A stretch of DNA of 64,000 nucleotides from Oxalicibacterium faecigallinarum (GCF_014635705.1 NZ_BMDI01000001.1:1070008-1134007), one strand, 5' to 3'. Positions 24,503-34,183 are shown, counted from the first letter of the stretch. Numbers and translations are program-made. Notes: generated by a model from the letters alone, not told the origin.

Positions 24503-27202
24503 ATGACCAGAACCGACCTTATGTCCTTGAAGAATCAGGCAGCAGCCGAAAAGTCCATTACCACGCCTGCGTCAGACGCCAAAAGCAGCCATACGCCGAT
24601 GATGCAGCAGTATCTGCGCATCAAGGCCGACTATCCGACCACGCTGGTGTTCTATCGCATGGGCGATTTCTATGAACTGTTTTTCGAGGATGCGGAAAAA
24701 GCATCACGCTTACTTGGCATCACCCTGACGCAACGTGGCAGCTCCAACGGCCAGCCGATCAAAATGGCTGGCGTGCCATTTCATGCTGTCGAACAATATT
24801 TATCCAAGCTCGTCAAACTTGGCGAATCAATTGCCATCTGCGAACAGATTGGCGATCCGGCTACCAGCAAAGGTCCGGTCGAACGCAAGGTGCTGCGGGT
24901 CATTACGCCTGGTACGCTGACCGATGCCGATCTACTGCCAGAAAAAGCCGAGCAGGCATTGTTGGCGCTGTACAGCACCGCGCAACGCAAACAGGTCACC
25001 ATCGGTATCGCCTGGCTGTCGCTCGCAAGCGGCGCATTGAAGATGATGGAATTCTCAGCCGACGCACAGCATGTCGATGCACGTCTGCGTCATGAGCTGG
25101 AGCGGATTTCTCCCGCAGAGATTCTGGTCCCCGGCTCAATCGATACGCCCTTCGGCGACTATCCATTTGCGCGCAATACCACGGTACCGGACTGGCACTT
25201 CGACATCGCGCACGGCACCAAGGCGCTTTACGAACAGTTGCATGTCAATACGTTGAGCGGATTCGGCGCGGAATCATTCAGTGCCGCCATCGGCGCTGCA
25301 GGCGCCCTCTTGCGTTACGCCCAATCGACGCAAGGTCGCGGATTGCAACACGTGCGCACGCTGCTCGTTGAAAACGAGGATGAATACATCGGCCTTGATG
25401 CCGCAACACGCCGTAATCTGGAACTGACCGAATCCATTCGCGGACAGGATCAAAACGGCGCCACACTTTTCGCATTGCTGGATCATTGCCGTACCTCGAT
25501 GGGTTCGCGTTTGCTGCGCCACTGGTTGCATCATGCTCAACGTGATCAGTCGATTGCGCGTTCCCGTCATGCAGCGATCCATGCACTGATGCGTGCCGAT
25601 GCGACATCCGGCCTGTTCTCCACCTTGTCGTCGGTACCGGATATCGAACGCATCACGACGCGCATCGCACTTGCCAGCGCTCGTCCACGCGATCTGGCCG
25701 GCATGCGCAGCGGCCTGCAACAATTGCCATCCCTGCGTGCCTACGTTTCGATGTGCAATAAGGATGCCGATGCGCCCCTGCTACAAACCTTGCATAACGC
25801 GCTCGCCACACCGAACGATTGTCTGGACCTGATCGAACGCGCCATCGCAATGGAACCCGCCGCCATGGTGCGCGACGGTGGTGTGATTGCCCGCGGTTAC
25901 GATGCGGAACTCGATGAACTGCGCGCGCTGTCAGAAAACGCCGGACAGTTTCTGGTCGATCTGGAAACGCGCGAACGGGCACGCACCGGCATTGCCAATC
26001 TGCGCGTCGAATACAACAAGGTTCACGGTTTTTACATTGAGGTCACCCATGGACAAACCGAGAAAGTGCCCGACGATTATCGCCGCCGCCAGACATTGAA
26101 GAATGCAGAGCGCTACATTACGCCCGAACTCAAGGCATTCGAAGACAAGGCGTTGTCGGCACAGGAACGTGCACTGGCACGTGAGAAACATCTGTACGAT
26201 CAGTTGCTGCAGCAACTGGTTGCCCATATTCCCGTCCTGCAGGATATAGCCGCCGCCGTTGCGCAGCTCGACACGCTGGTTGCACTGGCCGACCATGCAG
26301 CACGCAATAACTGGTGCGCACCGCAACTGGTGGCCGACCCGATGATCCGTATCGAGCAAGGCCGTCATCCGGTGGTCGAAAATCATATTGAACGCTTCAT
26401 TGCCAATGACTGCATGCTCAGTCACGAAAGCAAATTGCTGTTGATCACCGGCCCGAACATGGGCGGTAAATCGACCTACATGCGCCAGGTTGCGCTGATT
26501 ACTCTGCTTGCTTATGTCGGCAGTTTCGTTCCCGCGACGAATGCCACCATCGGTCCGATCGACCGCATCTTTACGCGTCTCGGCGCAGCGGACGATCTTG
26601 CAGGCGGGCGTTCGACCTTCATGGTCGAGATGACGGAATCCGCAGCCATCCTGAATGGCGCGACGGCCCAATCACTAGTTTTGATGGATGAAGTCGGGCG
26701 CGGTACTTCCACTTTCGATGGACTGGCACTGGCATGGGCAATTGCCCGCCATCTGATCGACAACACGCAAAGCTTTACCCTGTTTGCAACCCATTATTTC
26801 GAGCTGACACAATTGCCGGAACTGCATCCTTCTGCGGCCAATGTGCATTTGTCGGCAGTCGAACACAAGGATCGCATCGTCTTCCTGCATGCCGTGCAAC
26901 CGGGGCCCGCCTCACAAAGCTACGGTCTGCAGGTTGCGCAGCTTGCCGGCGTGCCGCAAGCGGTCATTCGTGCGGCACGCAAACACCTTGCCTTCCTTGA
27001 AGCCGGATCAATGCAGACGACACCGCAGTTTGATTTGTTTGCCGATAGACAAACAGCCGCATTCGAAGAAGAGGAAGCTGCACCTTCCTCTTCAGCTTCT
27101 GCACTGGAACAAGCCATGGCAGACATCGATCCGGATGCGATGACTCCACGCGAAGCATTAGCCGCACTGTATCGCCTCAAGGAAATCGGTTCCCTCACCT
27201 GA
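24503..27202 (+). CDS. mutS: DNA mismatch repair protein MutS
   Basis: MutS recognises mismatches and short loops and recruits MutL. The ~899-residue product has the mismatch-binding domain with the Phe-x-Glu motif ([13 protein letters not shown]), the core and clamp domains, and the ATPase with Walker [10 protein letters not shown] (~650), Walker [16 protein letters not shown] and the helix-turn-helix near VIRAARKHL. The ATG at 24503 was chosen, but ATGs at 24521 and 24599 (MMQQYLRIK) are alternatives; the first ~30 residues are not conserved. Its stop is two bases before the next gene, so the two are likely coupled. Confidence 0.96.
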   Translation: MTRTDLMSLKNQAAAEKSITTPASDAKSSHTPMMQQYLRIKADYPTTLVFYRMGDFYELFFEDAEKASRLLGITLTQRGSSNGQPIKMAGVPFHAVEQYLSKLVKLGESIAICEQIGDPATSKGPVERKVLRVITPGTLTDADLLPEKAEQALLALYSTAQRKQVTIGIAWLSLASGALKMMEFSADAQHVDARLRHELERISPAEILVPGSIDTPFGDYPFARNTTVPDWHFDIAHGTKALYEQLHVNTLSGFGAESFSAAIGAAGALLRYAQSTQGRGLQHVRTLLVENEDEYIGLDAATRRNLELTESIRGQDQNGATLFALLDHCRTSMGSRLLRHWLHHAQRDQSIARSRHAAIHALMRADATSGLFSTLSSVPDIERITTRIALASARPRDLAGMRSGLQQLPSLRAYVSMCNKDADAPLLQTLHNALATPNDCLDLIERAIAMEPAAMVRDGGVIARGYDAELDELRALSENAGQFLVDLETRERARTGIANLRVEYNKVHGFYIEVTHGQTEKVPDDYRRRQTLKNAERYITPELKAFEDKALSAQERALAREKHLYDQLLQQLVAHIPVLQDIAAAVAQLDTLVALADHAARNNWCAPQLVADPMIRIEQGRHPVVENHIERFIANDCMLSHESKLLLITGPNMGGKSTYMRQVALITLLAYVGSFVPATNATIGPIDRIFTRLGAADDLAGGRSTFMVEMTESAAILNGATAQSLVLMDEVGRGTSTFDGLALAWAIARHLIDNTQSFTLFATHYFELTQLPELHPSAANVHLSAVEHKDRIVFLHAVQPGPASQSYGLQVAQLAGVPQAVIRAARKHLAFLEAGSMQTTPQFDLFADRQTAAFEEEEAAPSSSASALEQAMADIDPDAMTPREALAALYRLKEIGSLT

Positions 27203-27204
27203 CC

Positions 27205-28131
27205 ATGCACAGCTTCGTCTCCCGCCTGCTTGCCGCGCTCATCCTTGCCACTCCTCTGATGGCACAGGCAGACAACCCTTTCAGTTTTGCGGTCATTGCC
27301 AAACCAGTCAATGCGACAGCCGGCGCAAAATCAGTCAGCGACGCAATACTGCAAACAGACAAGGACAACCTGGCCTTCGTTCTCGTCAATGGCATCAAGG
27401 CAGATAACGAATCCTGCTCCGACGCCTTGTATCAGGAACGGCGCGTCTTGTTCGATCGTGCGAAAAATGGCTTGATCGTGTCGCTGTCGGCAAGTGACTG
27501 GGCTCGTTGCATGAGCGCACGCAATCGTTCGATTGCGATTGAACGCATTGCGCGTTTGCGCGAGATGTTTTTTACCGATGAGTTTTCATTCGGCGACAGC
27601 AAACTGCCACTCATCCGCCAGTCAGCCATTCCGTCGTTCGGCATGTATGCAGAAAACATGCAATGGCGCATCGGCGAAATATTATTCGCGACGCTGAATC
27701 TGCCCAACAATAACAACAACTATCTGAACGCAGCGGGCCGCAATAGCGAGTACGAGGATCGTCAGGTTGCCAATGCAGACTGGCTCAAACGACTTTTCAT
27801 CACGGCACGCAGCAACAAGCTGCATGGCATCGTGCTCTTCAGCGATGCCAATCCGCTCGCGCATCGCGCGCATACCTCCGGCTTTTTTTCCAGCGAGAAA
27901 CGGGAAGGGTTTGCAGAAATACGCCGTCAGATCCTGCAAGCCGCCAAGGACTATCACGGCCGTATTCTGATTGTGCACGGCGACAGTGATGCTGATCGCA
28001 CCGCGACACGACAAAGCATCGTTTGGAAAGACAATATTGGTGCCCTACGCATTGATCCGGCATGGACGCGCGTCACGGTCGATCCGGCACAAAAGCAACT
28101 GTTTTCGGTCAGTGCACATACGCGGAAATAG
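27205..28131 (+). CDS. Exported metallophosphatase-like protein with apparently lost active site
   Basis: The 308-residue protein has a signal peptide (cleavage near AQA-DNP). Its framework resembles exported calcineurin-like phosphoesterases: SCSDALYQERRVLFDRAK, a following NEW-type region, IERIARLREMFF, LNLPNNNNNYL, ANADWLKRLF and LIVHGDSDADR. The metal-binding positions appear altered. The first GD pair is replaced by NG in FVLVNGIKA, the GDNEW-like block reads SASDW, and the expected VHGDxH reads VHGDSD. I infer a catalytically dead or strongly changed member. It starts two bases after mutS and has its own terminator. A family search is needed to confirm the comparison, which I made from memory. 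Confidence 0.6.
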   Translation: MHSFVSRLLAALILATPLMAQADNPFSFAVIAKPVNATAGAKSVSDAILQTDKDNLAFVLVNGIKADNESCSDALYQERRVLFDRAKNGLIVSLSASDWARCMSARNRSIAIERIARLREMFFTDEFSFGDSKLPLIRQSAIPSFGMYAENMQWRIGEILFATLNLPNNNNNYLNAAGRNSEYEDRQVANADWLKRLFITARSNKLHGIVLFSDANPLAHRAHTSGFFSSEKREGFAEIRRQILQAAKDYHGRILIVHGDSDADRTATRQSIVWKDNIGALRIDPAWTRVTVDPAQKQLFSVSAHTRK

Positions 28132-28137
28132 GCAAAT

Positions 28138-28164
28138 AAAAAGGATGCCGCAGCATCCTTTTTA
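28138..28164. terminator. Bidirectional terminator between the phosphatase-like gene and slyD
   Basis: AAAAAGGATGC and GCATCCTTTTT pair with a small CGCA loop, with T tracts on both strands. It lies between two convergent genes. Confidence 0.9.
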
Positions 28165-28181
28165 TTTTTCTCCGTCACTGA

Positions 28182-28721
28182 TCAGTGGATCGGGTGACTA
28201 CGGAAGTGATCGCCCTCTTCATCATCGTCGATATGGTGATGATGACCATGCGGACCATGCACGTGACCATGCGCGATTTCTTCTTCGGTCGCAGCACGCA
28301 CATCCGTTACTTTCAGAGTAAAGCGCAATGCCATACCGGCCAGCGGGTGATTGCCATCCAGCACAACCTTGTCGTCTGCGATATCCGTCACCGTGAAGAT
28401 GACCGGTATTTCGTCATCATCCGGTGTTTCCGGCGAACCTTCAAACTGCATGCCCACTTCCAGCGGCGTCGGCAAACGATTGCGGGGCTCGATCTTGACC
28501 AGTTCCGGATCATAATCGCCAAAGGCATCTTCCGGTTCCACCTGAATCGTGTTTTCAAAACCGACTGTCTTGCCATCGAGTTCTTCTTCGATTTTCGGCA
28601 AGGTATTTTCATATCCGCCGTGCAGATAGACCATCGGTTCGCTACTCTGTTCGATTACTTCGCCCTGTGCATCCGACAGGATGTAATCCACGGTCACCAC
28701 CGTATTTTTTGCAATCTGCAT
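28182..28721 (-). CDS. slyD: FKBP-type peptidyl-prolyl isomerase SlyD
   Basis: SlyD is a cytoplasmic proline isomerase and chaperone that also handles nickel. The 179-residue product opens MQIAKNTVVTVDYIL and has the FKBP half-domains interrupted by the insert-in-flap chaperone domain (~70-130). It ends in a His/Asp-rich tail with HGPHGHHHHID, which binds metal. It is divergent from roxA. A TATAAT at 28756-28751 lies 30 bases upstream, with AAAGGA before the ATG. Confidence 0.95.
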   Translation of the reverse strand: MQIAKNTVVTVDYILSDAQGEVIEQSSEPMVYLHGGYENTLPKIEEELDGKTVGFENTIQVEPEDAFGDYDPELVKIEPRNRLPTPLEVGMQFEGSPETPDDDEIPVIFTVTDIADDKVVLDGNHPLAGMALRFTLKVTDVRAATEEEIAHGHVHGPHGHHHHIDDDEEGDHFRSHPIH

Positions 28722-28750
28722 GTTGTGGTCCTTTCTTGTGAATAGCCGTC

Positions 28751-28756
28751 ATTATA
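28751..28756 (-). promoter_or_regulatory. -10 box of slyD
   Basis: A perfect TATAAT on the minus strand 30 bases before the slyD ATG. The -35 element is weak. Confidence 0.5.
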
Positions 28757-28823
28757 CCCGCCCTGTTTTGCTCCCCATGCCAATTCTGTCGCCAAGTACA
28801 AGATTCGGGATAGACCTCTGCCC

Positions 28824-28829
28824 TATAAT
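28824..28829 (+). promoter_or_regulatory. -10 box immediately upstream of roxA
   Basis: TATAAT ends six bases before the roxA ATG. Transcription would start at or beside the A of the start codon, which suggests a leaderless mRNA. No Shine-Dalgarno is visible. The -35 region is weak. Confidence 0.45.
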
Positions 28830-28835
28830 GCCGCA

Positions 28836-29969
28836 ATGAAAAAACTAACTCTTCTGAACGGCCTGACCGCGGCCGAGTTCCTGCGTGACTACTGGCATAA
28901 AAAACCCTTGCTGATTCGTCAGGCGATCCCTGATTTTCAGCCTTTGCTCTCACGTGATGCGCTGTTTGATCTGGTCAGACAGGATGATGTCGAATCGCGC
29001 CTGATCACGCATGCAAAACGCGAATGGAAAATGGAGAGCGGTCCATTTGAGACGATTCCTCCTCTGACGCAAAAGAACTGGACGCTTCTGGTTCAGGGCG
29101 TCAATCTGCACGATGATGGTGTCGATGCGTTAATGCGACAGTTCAGCTTTATTCCGGATACGCGTCTGGACGATTTGATGATCAGTTATGCCACTGAAAC
29201 GGGTGGCGTCGGTGCGCATTTCGATTCCTACGATGTGTTCCTGCTGCAAGCACATGGGCGGCGACGCTGGCGCATCAGTGCGCAGGATGATTTGTCGTTG
29301 GTTGATGGCGTCCCACTGAAAATCCTCAAGAATTTTCAGCCCGAAGAAGAATTCATCCTCGAACCCGGTGACATGCTATATCTGCCCCCGCACTATGCGC
29401 ACGAAGGTACGGCAATGGACGAATGCATGACCTACTCGATCGGCTTTCGTGCGCCGTCTTACCAGGAGCTTGGAGAAGCCTTTCTCGAATCCATGATCGA
29501 TACCATTGATTTACCCGGACGCTATGCCGACCCCGACCTCAAGCCGGCACGACACCCGGCGGAGATCAGCAGCGCGATGCTGTCGCGAATTGGTGCCGAA
29601 TTGAACAAAATGCGCTTCACGCAGGACGACATGGCCCTCTTTCTTGGCGAATATCTGTCAGAACCCAAGATGAACGTCAGCTTCACTGCACCGGACGCGT
29701 CTTTATCACGCAGCAAATTTGTGCAGCAGGCAAACAAGGCGGGCGTGCACCTCTCCCGCAAGACCCAAATGTTGTACCGCAAACCTTATGTATTTATTAA
29801 CGGAACATCCTTCGAAGTCGTTCAAGCCGACATGGAAATTCTTGGCGCATTAGCCGATCAGCGAAAGCTTTCTGCGCACGCTTTTGCGCTTGCATCATCA
29901 GATGTCATGGACGCTTTACATACGTGGTATGCAGACGGCTGGCTACTTCTTTCCGGCAAGGAGAAGTGA
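28836..29969 (+). CDS. roxA: Ribosomal protein L16 arginine hydroxylase (RoxA/YcfD type)
   Basis: RoxA is a JmjC-fold Fe(II)/2-oxoglutarate oxygenase that hydroxylates an arginine of ribosomal protein L16. The 377-residue product has the iron triad His128-x-Asp130 in GVGAHFDSYDVFLLQ and a distal His189 in PPHYAHEGT, followed by the dimerisation and winged-helix C-terminal parts. Length matches the family. It is divergent from slyD. The 289-base gap after it is AT-rich and holds the promoter and leader of the next gene. Confidence 0.92.
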   Translation: MKKLTLLNGLTAAEFLRDYWHKKPLLIRQAIPDFQPLLSRDALFDLVRQDDVESRLITHAKREWKMESGPFETIPPLTQKNWTLLVQGVNLHDDGVDALMRQFSFIPDTRLDDLMISYATETGGVGAHFDSYDVFLLQAHGRRRWRISAQDDLSLVDGVPLKILKNFQPEEEFILEPGDMLYLPPHYAHEGTAMDECMTYSIGFRAPSYQELGEAFLESMIDTIDLPGRYADPDLKPARHPAEISSAMLSRIGAELNKMRFTQDDMALFLGEYLSEPKMNVSFTAPDASLSRSKFVQQANKAGVHLSRKTQMLYRKPYVFINGTSFEVVQADMEILGALADQRKLSAHAFALASSDVMDALHTWYADGWLLLSGKEK

Positions 29970-30079
29970 AGAAAAAGTTAAGATTAGTTGTTTAAAAACA
30001 ATGTCATACAGTCACTTGGAATTTTTTGGTGCATATGTTGTCAATATCTTCATCGCTCTTGATTAAATACTAAAATCCG

Positions 30080-30110
30080 TTGTGTCATAAGCAAAAAACA
30101 GCGCTATAAT
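30080..30110 (+). promoter_or_regulatory. Promoter giving a ~140-base leader before the repeat-rich lipoprotein
   Basis: TTGTGT (30080) and a perfect TATAAT (30105-30110) are 19 bases apart. Transcription from ~30117 would leave an unusually long leader before the ATG at 30259. Nothing else gene-like was seen between 29970 and 30258. Confidence 0.5.
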
Positions 30111-30258
30111 CACCGGCTAGGAAGCTTCGTTGCACCGCACCGCAGCAAGGTTCGTACAACACCAGCCACCTAAGAGCGATTAATTACCGGTAACTATTCA
30201 TCGCCGTAACAAACATTGCATATTGACATTAACTATTGACTTATTGGAAAGATAAATC

Positions 30259-30486
30259 ATGACCAAATCCCTGCTGATCGCATCCCTGTTCGCTATCGCT
30301 CTGACCGCTTGCAGCAAAAAAGAAGAAGCACCAGCTGTTGAAGTTGTTACCCCACCAGCAGCAGAAGCTCCAGCAGCAGCACCAGCTGCTCCAGCAGAAG
30401 CGCCAGCTGCAGAAGCACCAGCTGCTCCAGCAGAAGCGCCAGCTACCGAAGCTCCAGCTGCTCCAGCAGAAGCACCAGCAAAATAA
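30259..30486 (+). CDS. Small lipoprotein with Ala/Pro/Glu tandem repeats
   Basis: The 75-residue product has a lipoprotein signal peptide with lipobox LTAC and cleavage before Cys-17 (CSKKEEAP). The rest is almost only Ala, Pro and Glu, built from repeated units of about 12 residues of the form [12 protein letters not shown], present roughly three times, with similar repetition in the DNA. It is probably an extended spacer-like envelope lipoprotein. No family or function can be assigned. It has a long leader and a strong terminator, so it looks like a well-expressed single gene. Confidence 0.72.
   Translation: MTKSLLIASLFAIALTACSKKEEAPAVEVVTPPAAEAPAAAPAAPAEAPAAEAPAAPAEAPATEAPAAPAEAPAK
30340..30483 (+). 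repeat. In-frame tandem repeats in the lipoprotein gene
   Basis: Imperfect units of about 36 bases encode [16 protein letters not shown] segments. Such repeats can gain or lose copies without shifting the frame. Confidence 0.6.
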
Positions 30487-30505
30487 TTCAGGCTTGCCTG
30501 AAAAG

Positions 30506-30534
30506 AAAAAGCCGACCTTGGGTCGGCTTTTTTG
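30506..30534 (+). terminator. Terminator of the repeat-rich lipoprotein gene
   Basis: AAAGCCGACC and GGTCGGCTTT pair around TTG and are followed by T residues. Confidence 0.92.
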
Positions 30535-30683
30535 TTGCCCTATGATTCGTATAATTCGCAGCGTTACGAGAGTGGGGAGAACAGGTTACAAGGCCAGTGA
30601 TCTGCCTTGGTCATCATACTGATACAGAAACAGTTTCAGATGGGGGGGTAGGTCAAACTGTGAGAGAGAATACTTCCGATAAG

Positions 30684-30724
30684 CACTGTCGAAGCATGCA
30701 AGTAACTCATGTGCTTCGACAGTG
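30684..30724. repeat. Long 13-bp inverted repeat downstream of bamC
   Basis: CACTGTCGAAGCA (30684-30696) pairs perfectly with TGCTTCGACAGTG (30712-30724) around a 15-base loop, 21 bases after the bamC stop. No T tract follows on either strand. The surrounding 30535-30744 contains no credible gene; a TATAAT at 30550 faces this hairpin. Confidence 0.6.
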
Positions 30725-30744
30725 GTCATTCCACCGGCGAGATG

Positions 30745-31911
30745 TTATTTCAGTTGATCGTTCAGCAGAGAAAGGATGCGATCACCTGTTTTTGACGATT
30801 CGGCCTGCCCTTCATTATTCAGAACGGTAATCTGGCTGGAATCTGCTGCACCGCGCACATAGATACGATAACGCGCCGCCGCTTTGTCTTTTGCCTTGCT
30901 GGAACCGAACGAGAACAGGTTGCCGAAGAAACCTTTTTTCTCGGTATTTTGCGCATCATCGCCCTGATCGACGTAACGTACAAAGTACAAGCCTTGCGAG
31001 CGGTCACGATCCTCCACCGTAAAGCCTACACGATCCAGTGCCAGGCCGACACGGCGCCATGCACGATCGAAACCTTCATCGACCTGAACATAACTACCTT
31101 GTACGCCCTGATGCAGTTTGCTGCGTGCTGCTTGCGGCGTGGCTGCGGCAACCGCTGCTTGCGCACGTTTTCCTTCCACCCCTAACTGTGTCATCAGACG
31201 CGCGAGGATTTCGGCTTCCAGTTCAGGATCGGACGGGCGTGCCGTCCAAACAGTACGTTCGTTATCCTGACCGGTCAGCACTTCTTCGGCACCACGGTGG
31301 CTGACATAAATTTCGGTCGTACCATTCGGACCACGTTCCAGGCGGGTACGGAATTTGTCACGCTCGCCGGTAGAGTACAAAGAGTCGAAAATCTTGCCGA
31401 GGTTACGACGGATAAAATCCTGAGGAATTTTGGCGCGATTCTCTGCCCAATCGGTTTCCATCACACCGGTATCCGGCGAATCGATATTGATCAGAAAGCC
31501 ATTGTCCTGCCAAAAATCCTTGATACGTGGCCACAGCACTTCTGGCGATTGATTGACAACCAGCCAGCGTTGCGAACCGCTGCGTTCGATGCGTACATCA
31601 GCGACCTGTGTTGGCGCAACTGTGCTGCTCACAGTTGGGGTGCCGACAGGACGCGTTGCCTGCTGCATATTGTAGGAAGACGCTGTTGCCGTACCACGAT
31701 TGGCAGCCGGCAGTGAGTAACGGTTTTCGCGTTGCAGCTGCGTGAGATCCGGCGGCACTTCGAGCTTCGGTGTGTTGTTGCCTTGTTGAGTTTCGCTCTT
31801 GTAATCAAGACGTCCTGGTTCCAGCGCGGAATTGATGGAACTGCATCCAGCCAGACTGGACAATGCAAGCGCGTAGAGCACGCCATGTTTTGCGAAGCTG
31901 CGTTGAGCCAT
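30745..31911 (-). CDS. bamC: Outer-membrane assembly lipoprotein BamC (NlpB)
   Basis: BamC is an outer-membrane lipoprotein of the BAM complex that inserts beta-barrel proteins. The 388-residue product has a signal peptide with lipobox LAGC (lipidated Cys near residue 23), then an unstructured segment with DYKSE and LEVPPDLTQ, the part that lies along BamD, followed by two helix-grip domains (VLWPRIKDFWQDNGF and AWRRVGLALDRVGFTVEDRDRSQGLYFVRYVD). It lies 83 bases after dapA, the same order as in E. coli. Confidence 0.93.
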   Translation of the reverse strand: MAQRSFAKHGVLYALALSSLAGCSSINSALEPGRLDYKSETQQGNNTPKLEVPPDLTQLQRENRYSLPAANRGTATASSYNMQQATRPVGTPTVSSTVAPTQVADVRIERSGSQRWLVVNQSPEVLWPRIKDFWQDNGFLINIDSPDTGVMETDWAENRAKIPQDFIRRNLGKIFDSLYSTGERDKFRTRLERGPNGTTEIYVSHRGAEEVLTGQDNERTVWTARPSDPELEAEILARLMTQLGVEGKRAQAAVAAATPQAARSKLHQGVQGSYVQVDEGFDRAWRRVGLALDRVGFTVEDRDRSQGLYFVRYVDQGDDAQNTEKKGFFGNLFSFGSSKAKDKAAARYRIYVRGAADSSQITVLNNEGQAESSKTGDRILSLLNDQLK

Positions 31912-31994
31912 GTAATAAATCTTCCGAGTAGTAAATTAGGTGCCTGACCGTTACCTATCGCAACACTGGGGGCCAGCCAAGCCGGAACAAACGC

Positions 31995-32873
31995 TTATTG
32001 TAATACACCCGACTCGCGCATCGCCGCTCGTACCACTTCGTGGTATTCCTTCGCCAGCGGAACAATCGGCAAGCGCATGCCGGATGGAATCAGACCGATT
32101 TCGGCCATCGCCCATTTCAGCGGAACAGGATTCGGCTCGACAAAGAGTTTGTTATGCAGCGGGAACATCTTGTTGTTGATCGCAATCGCCTCTGCCACAC
32201 GCAGGTTGATGGCCGCATCGCACAGTTCATGCATGGCACGCGGTGCAATGTTGGCGGTCACCGAAATATTGCCCTTGCCACCGCAGAACATCAACGCCAT
32301 GGCGGTCGGATCATCGCCAGAATAAACAGCAAATTCCTTCGGTACCTGACGAATCAGGTCACAGCCACGGGCGATGTTACCCGTCGCATCCTTGACGCCA
32401 ACCACGCCCGGTACCTGCGCCAGACGCAAAATCGTGTCATTGGACATATCAGCCACGGTACGGCCAGGAACGTTATACAGAATGACCGGGAGATCAACCG
32501 CTTCCGCAATCTTTTTGAAGTGCTGGTACATGCCTTCCTGCGTCGGGCGGTTGTAATAAGGCACAACCTGCAGAGAAGCATCCGCGCCAACATCTTTGGC
32601 AAACTGCGTCAGTTCGATCGCTTCGTCGGTTGAATTACCGCCTGTACCGGCAATGATGGGAATCCGTTTCGCCGTGTGCTCAACCGCCACGCGAATCAGT
32701 TCGCAGTGTTCTTCAACGGAAACCGTTGGCGATTCACCTGTCGTGCCGACGATAACAATGCCATCGGTGCCTTCGGCGATATGCCAGTCAATCAGCTTGC
32801 GCAGTCCCGGCAAATCGAGAGAGCCGTCTGCGTGCATGGGAGTAACGATTGCGGGAATGCTGCCCTGAATCAT
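31995..32873 (-). CDS. dapA: 4-hydroxy-tetrahydrodipicolinate synthase
   Basis: DapA condenses pyruvate and aspartate semialdehyde, the first step toward diaminopimelate and lysine. The 292-residue TIM-barrel protein shows [14 protein letters not shown], the catalytic tyrosine in [12 protein letters not shown] and the Schiff-base lysine in GVKDATGN. Length and motifs are typical. It precedes bamC, with which it is probably cotranscribed. The substrate aspartate semialdehyde is shared with hom, elsewhere in the window. Confidence 0.97.
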   Translation of the reverse strand: MIQGSIPAIVTPMHADGSLDLPGLRKLIDWHIAEGTDGIVIVGTTGESPTVSVEEHCELIRVAVEHTAKRIPIIAGTGGNSTDEAIELTQFAKDVGADASLQVVPYYNRPTQEGMYQHFKKIAEAVDLPVILYNVPGRTVADMSNDTILRLAQVPGVVGVKDATGNIARGCDLIRQVPKEFAVYSGDDPTAMALMFCGGKGNISVTANIAPRAMHELCDAAINLRVAEAIAINNKMFPLHNKLFVEPNPVPLKWAMAEIGLIPSGMRLPIVPLAKEYHEVVRAAMRESGVLQ

Positions 32874-32933
32874 GATAATTGAGCGAAAAAAATTGAGAAT
32901 AGGTGATTGTAGCGGATAGCCTAATCCTGTGGA

Positions 32934-33524
32934 TCAATTCAGCACAAAATGCTTTGTGCTTTCGGCATCGCCACGCTTGACCAGACAAATGCGCTGCAGC
33001 ATCGCCGGCTTGGGAGAAGTAACGCAGCCATCCTCGAAAGCGATGACACGCAGATCATGATCTTGTGCAAAATCCAGCAGTTCGCCGCGCGCCAGCAAAA
33101 AATCCGGATTGGAAGGTTTGCCAAATTGCTCATTACCAAGCGCAAACGTCTCGTAAATCAATACGCCCCCCGCTTTCAGGCATGACGCCAGTGACGCCCA
33201 CAACGGCCGGTGCAGGTAGTTGGTAACGACCACCCCGCTAAAGCGCCCGGCAGCAAAAGGCCAGGATATGGCCAGATCGCCCGTTTCAAGATCCAACTTC
33301 ATGACCTGGACTCCGGCACCGGCAGCCAGCGCGAGGCTGTCCGCATTGCGATCGACTGCCAGTACAGGATGTCCTTGCGACGCCAGCAGGCGACTATGAC
33401 GGCCAGTACCACAGGCAAGGTCCAATACCTCGCCCTCCGGGATCAATCTCGCAAAACGTATTACCCATGGCGAAGGCTGTCCCAAAGCTTCATGCATATC
33501 TGGCTTTTCCAGGGAATCGCCCAT
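32934..33524 (-). CDS. Class I SAM-dependent methyltransferase (TehB-like)
   Basis: The 196-residue product has the Rossmann-like SAM site VLDLACGTGRHSRLLASQGH followed by the acidic strand end VLAVDRN, and a motif-IV-like VVVTNYLHRPLW. This resembles the TehB/UbiE-like small methyltransferases. The substrate is unknown. The ATG at 33524 (MGDSLEKPDMHEALG) was chosen because it is two bases after the stop of the site-2 protease gene, which suggests coupled translation; the long in-frame extension overlaps that gene. Confidence 0.84.
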   Translation of the reverse strand: MGDSLEKPDMHEALGQPSPWVIRFARLIPEGEVLDLACGTGRHSRLLASQGHPVLAVDRNADSLALAAGAGVQVMKLDLETGDLAISWPFAAGRFSGVVVTNYLHRPLWASLASCLKAGGVLIYETFALGNEQFGKPSNPDFLLARGELLDFAQDHDLRVIAFEDGCVTSPKPAMLQRICLVKRGDAESTKHFVLN

Positions 33525-33526
33525 AT

Positions 33527-34183
33527 TCAGCTCAACAAAAACGTGAGAGGAAAGACAAGCAGTTGCAACGCTTTGCCAGCGACTGTCATGACCGGCACCA
33601 TCCAGTAATGCAAGACTTTCAGCACCACCAGACCGATCACGATAAAAAATCCGTATGGCTCCAGCTTGTCGAACTTGTAGGCGTAACGATTGGGCAAAAT
33701 ACTGCTGACAATGCGCCCGCCATCGAGCGGCGGCACAGGGAAAAGATTGAACGCAAAAATCACCAGATTGGTAATGACGCCCGCCTGCGCCATCCGCATG
33801 AAAAAGTCCTCCTGCACACCGAATGCAGCAAGGCAAATCCCGAATACCATCCACATTAATGCCATGACCAGATTGGCGAGCGGTCCGGCAAATGCCACGA
33901 AGGCCATCTGCTTTTTGGGATTGCGCAAATTACCAAATACCACCGGAACCGGCTTGGCATAACCGAACAGAAATGGACTGCCTGCGAAGTAAAGCACAAT
34001 CGGAATCAGCAAGGTACCAATCGGATCAATGTGCTTGATTGGATTGAGGCTCATGCGTCCTTGTGCATACGCCGTATTGTCACCAAAGTACTTGGCCGCA
34101 TACGCGTGTGCTGCTTCGTGCAGCGTGATCGCAAATACGATCGGCAAGGCATAGACGGAAAATGTTTGGATCAGATCATTCAT
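33527..34183 (-). CDS. Site-2 protease family membrane metallopeptidase (M50)
   Basis: The 218-residue membrane protein has the zinc motif HEAAH at residues 22-26 inside the first membrane segments and the distal ligand motif NLFPVPPLDGGRI. These are the hallmarks of short M50B peptidases without PDZ domains. They cut transmembrane segments, but their substrates in betaproteobacteria are not known. It is flanked by yciO upstream and by the methyltransferase downstream, all on the same strand and tightly packed. Confidence 0.9.
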   Translation of the reverse strand: MNDLIQTFSVYALPIVFAITLHEAAHAYAAKYFGDNTAYAQGRMSLNPIKHIDPIGTLLIPIVLYFAGSPFLFGYAKPVPVVFGNLRNPKKQMAFVAFAGPLANLVMALMWMVFGICLAAFGVQEDFFMRMAQAGVITNLVIFAFNLFPVPPLDGGRIVSSILPNRYAYKFDKLEPYGFFIVIGLVVLKVLHYWMVPVMTVAGKALQLLVFPLTFLLS

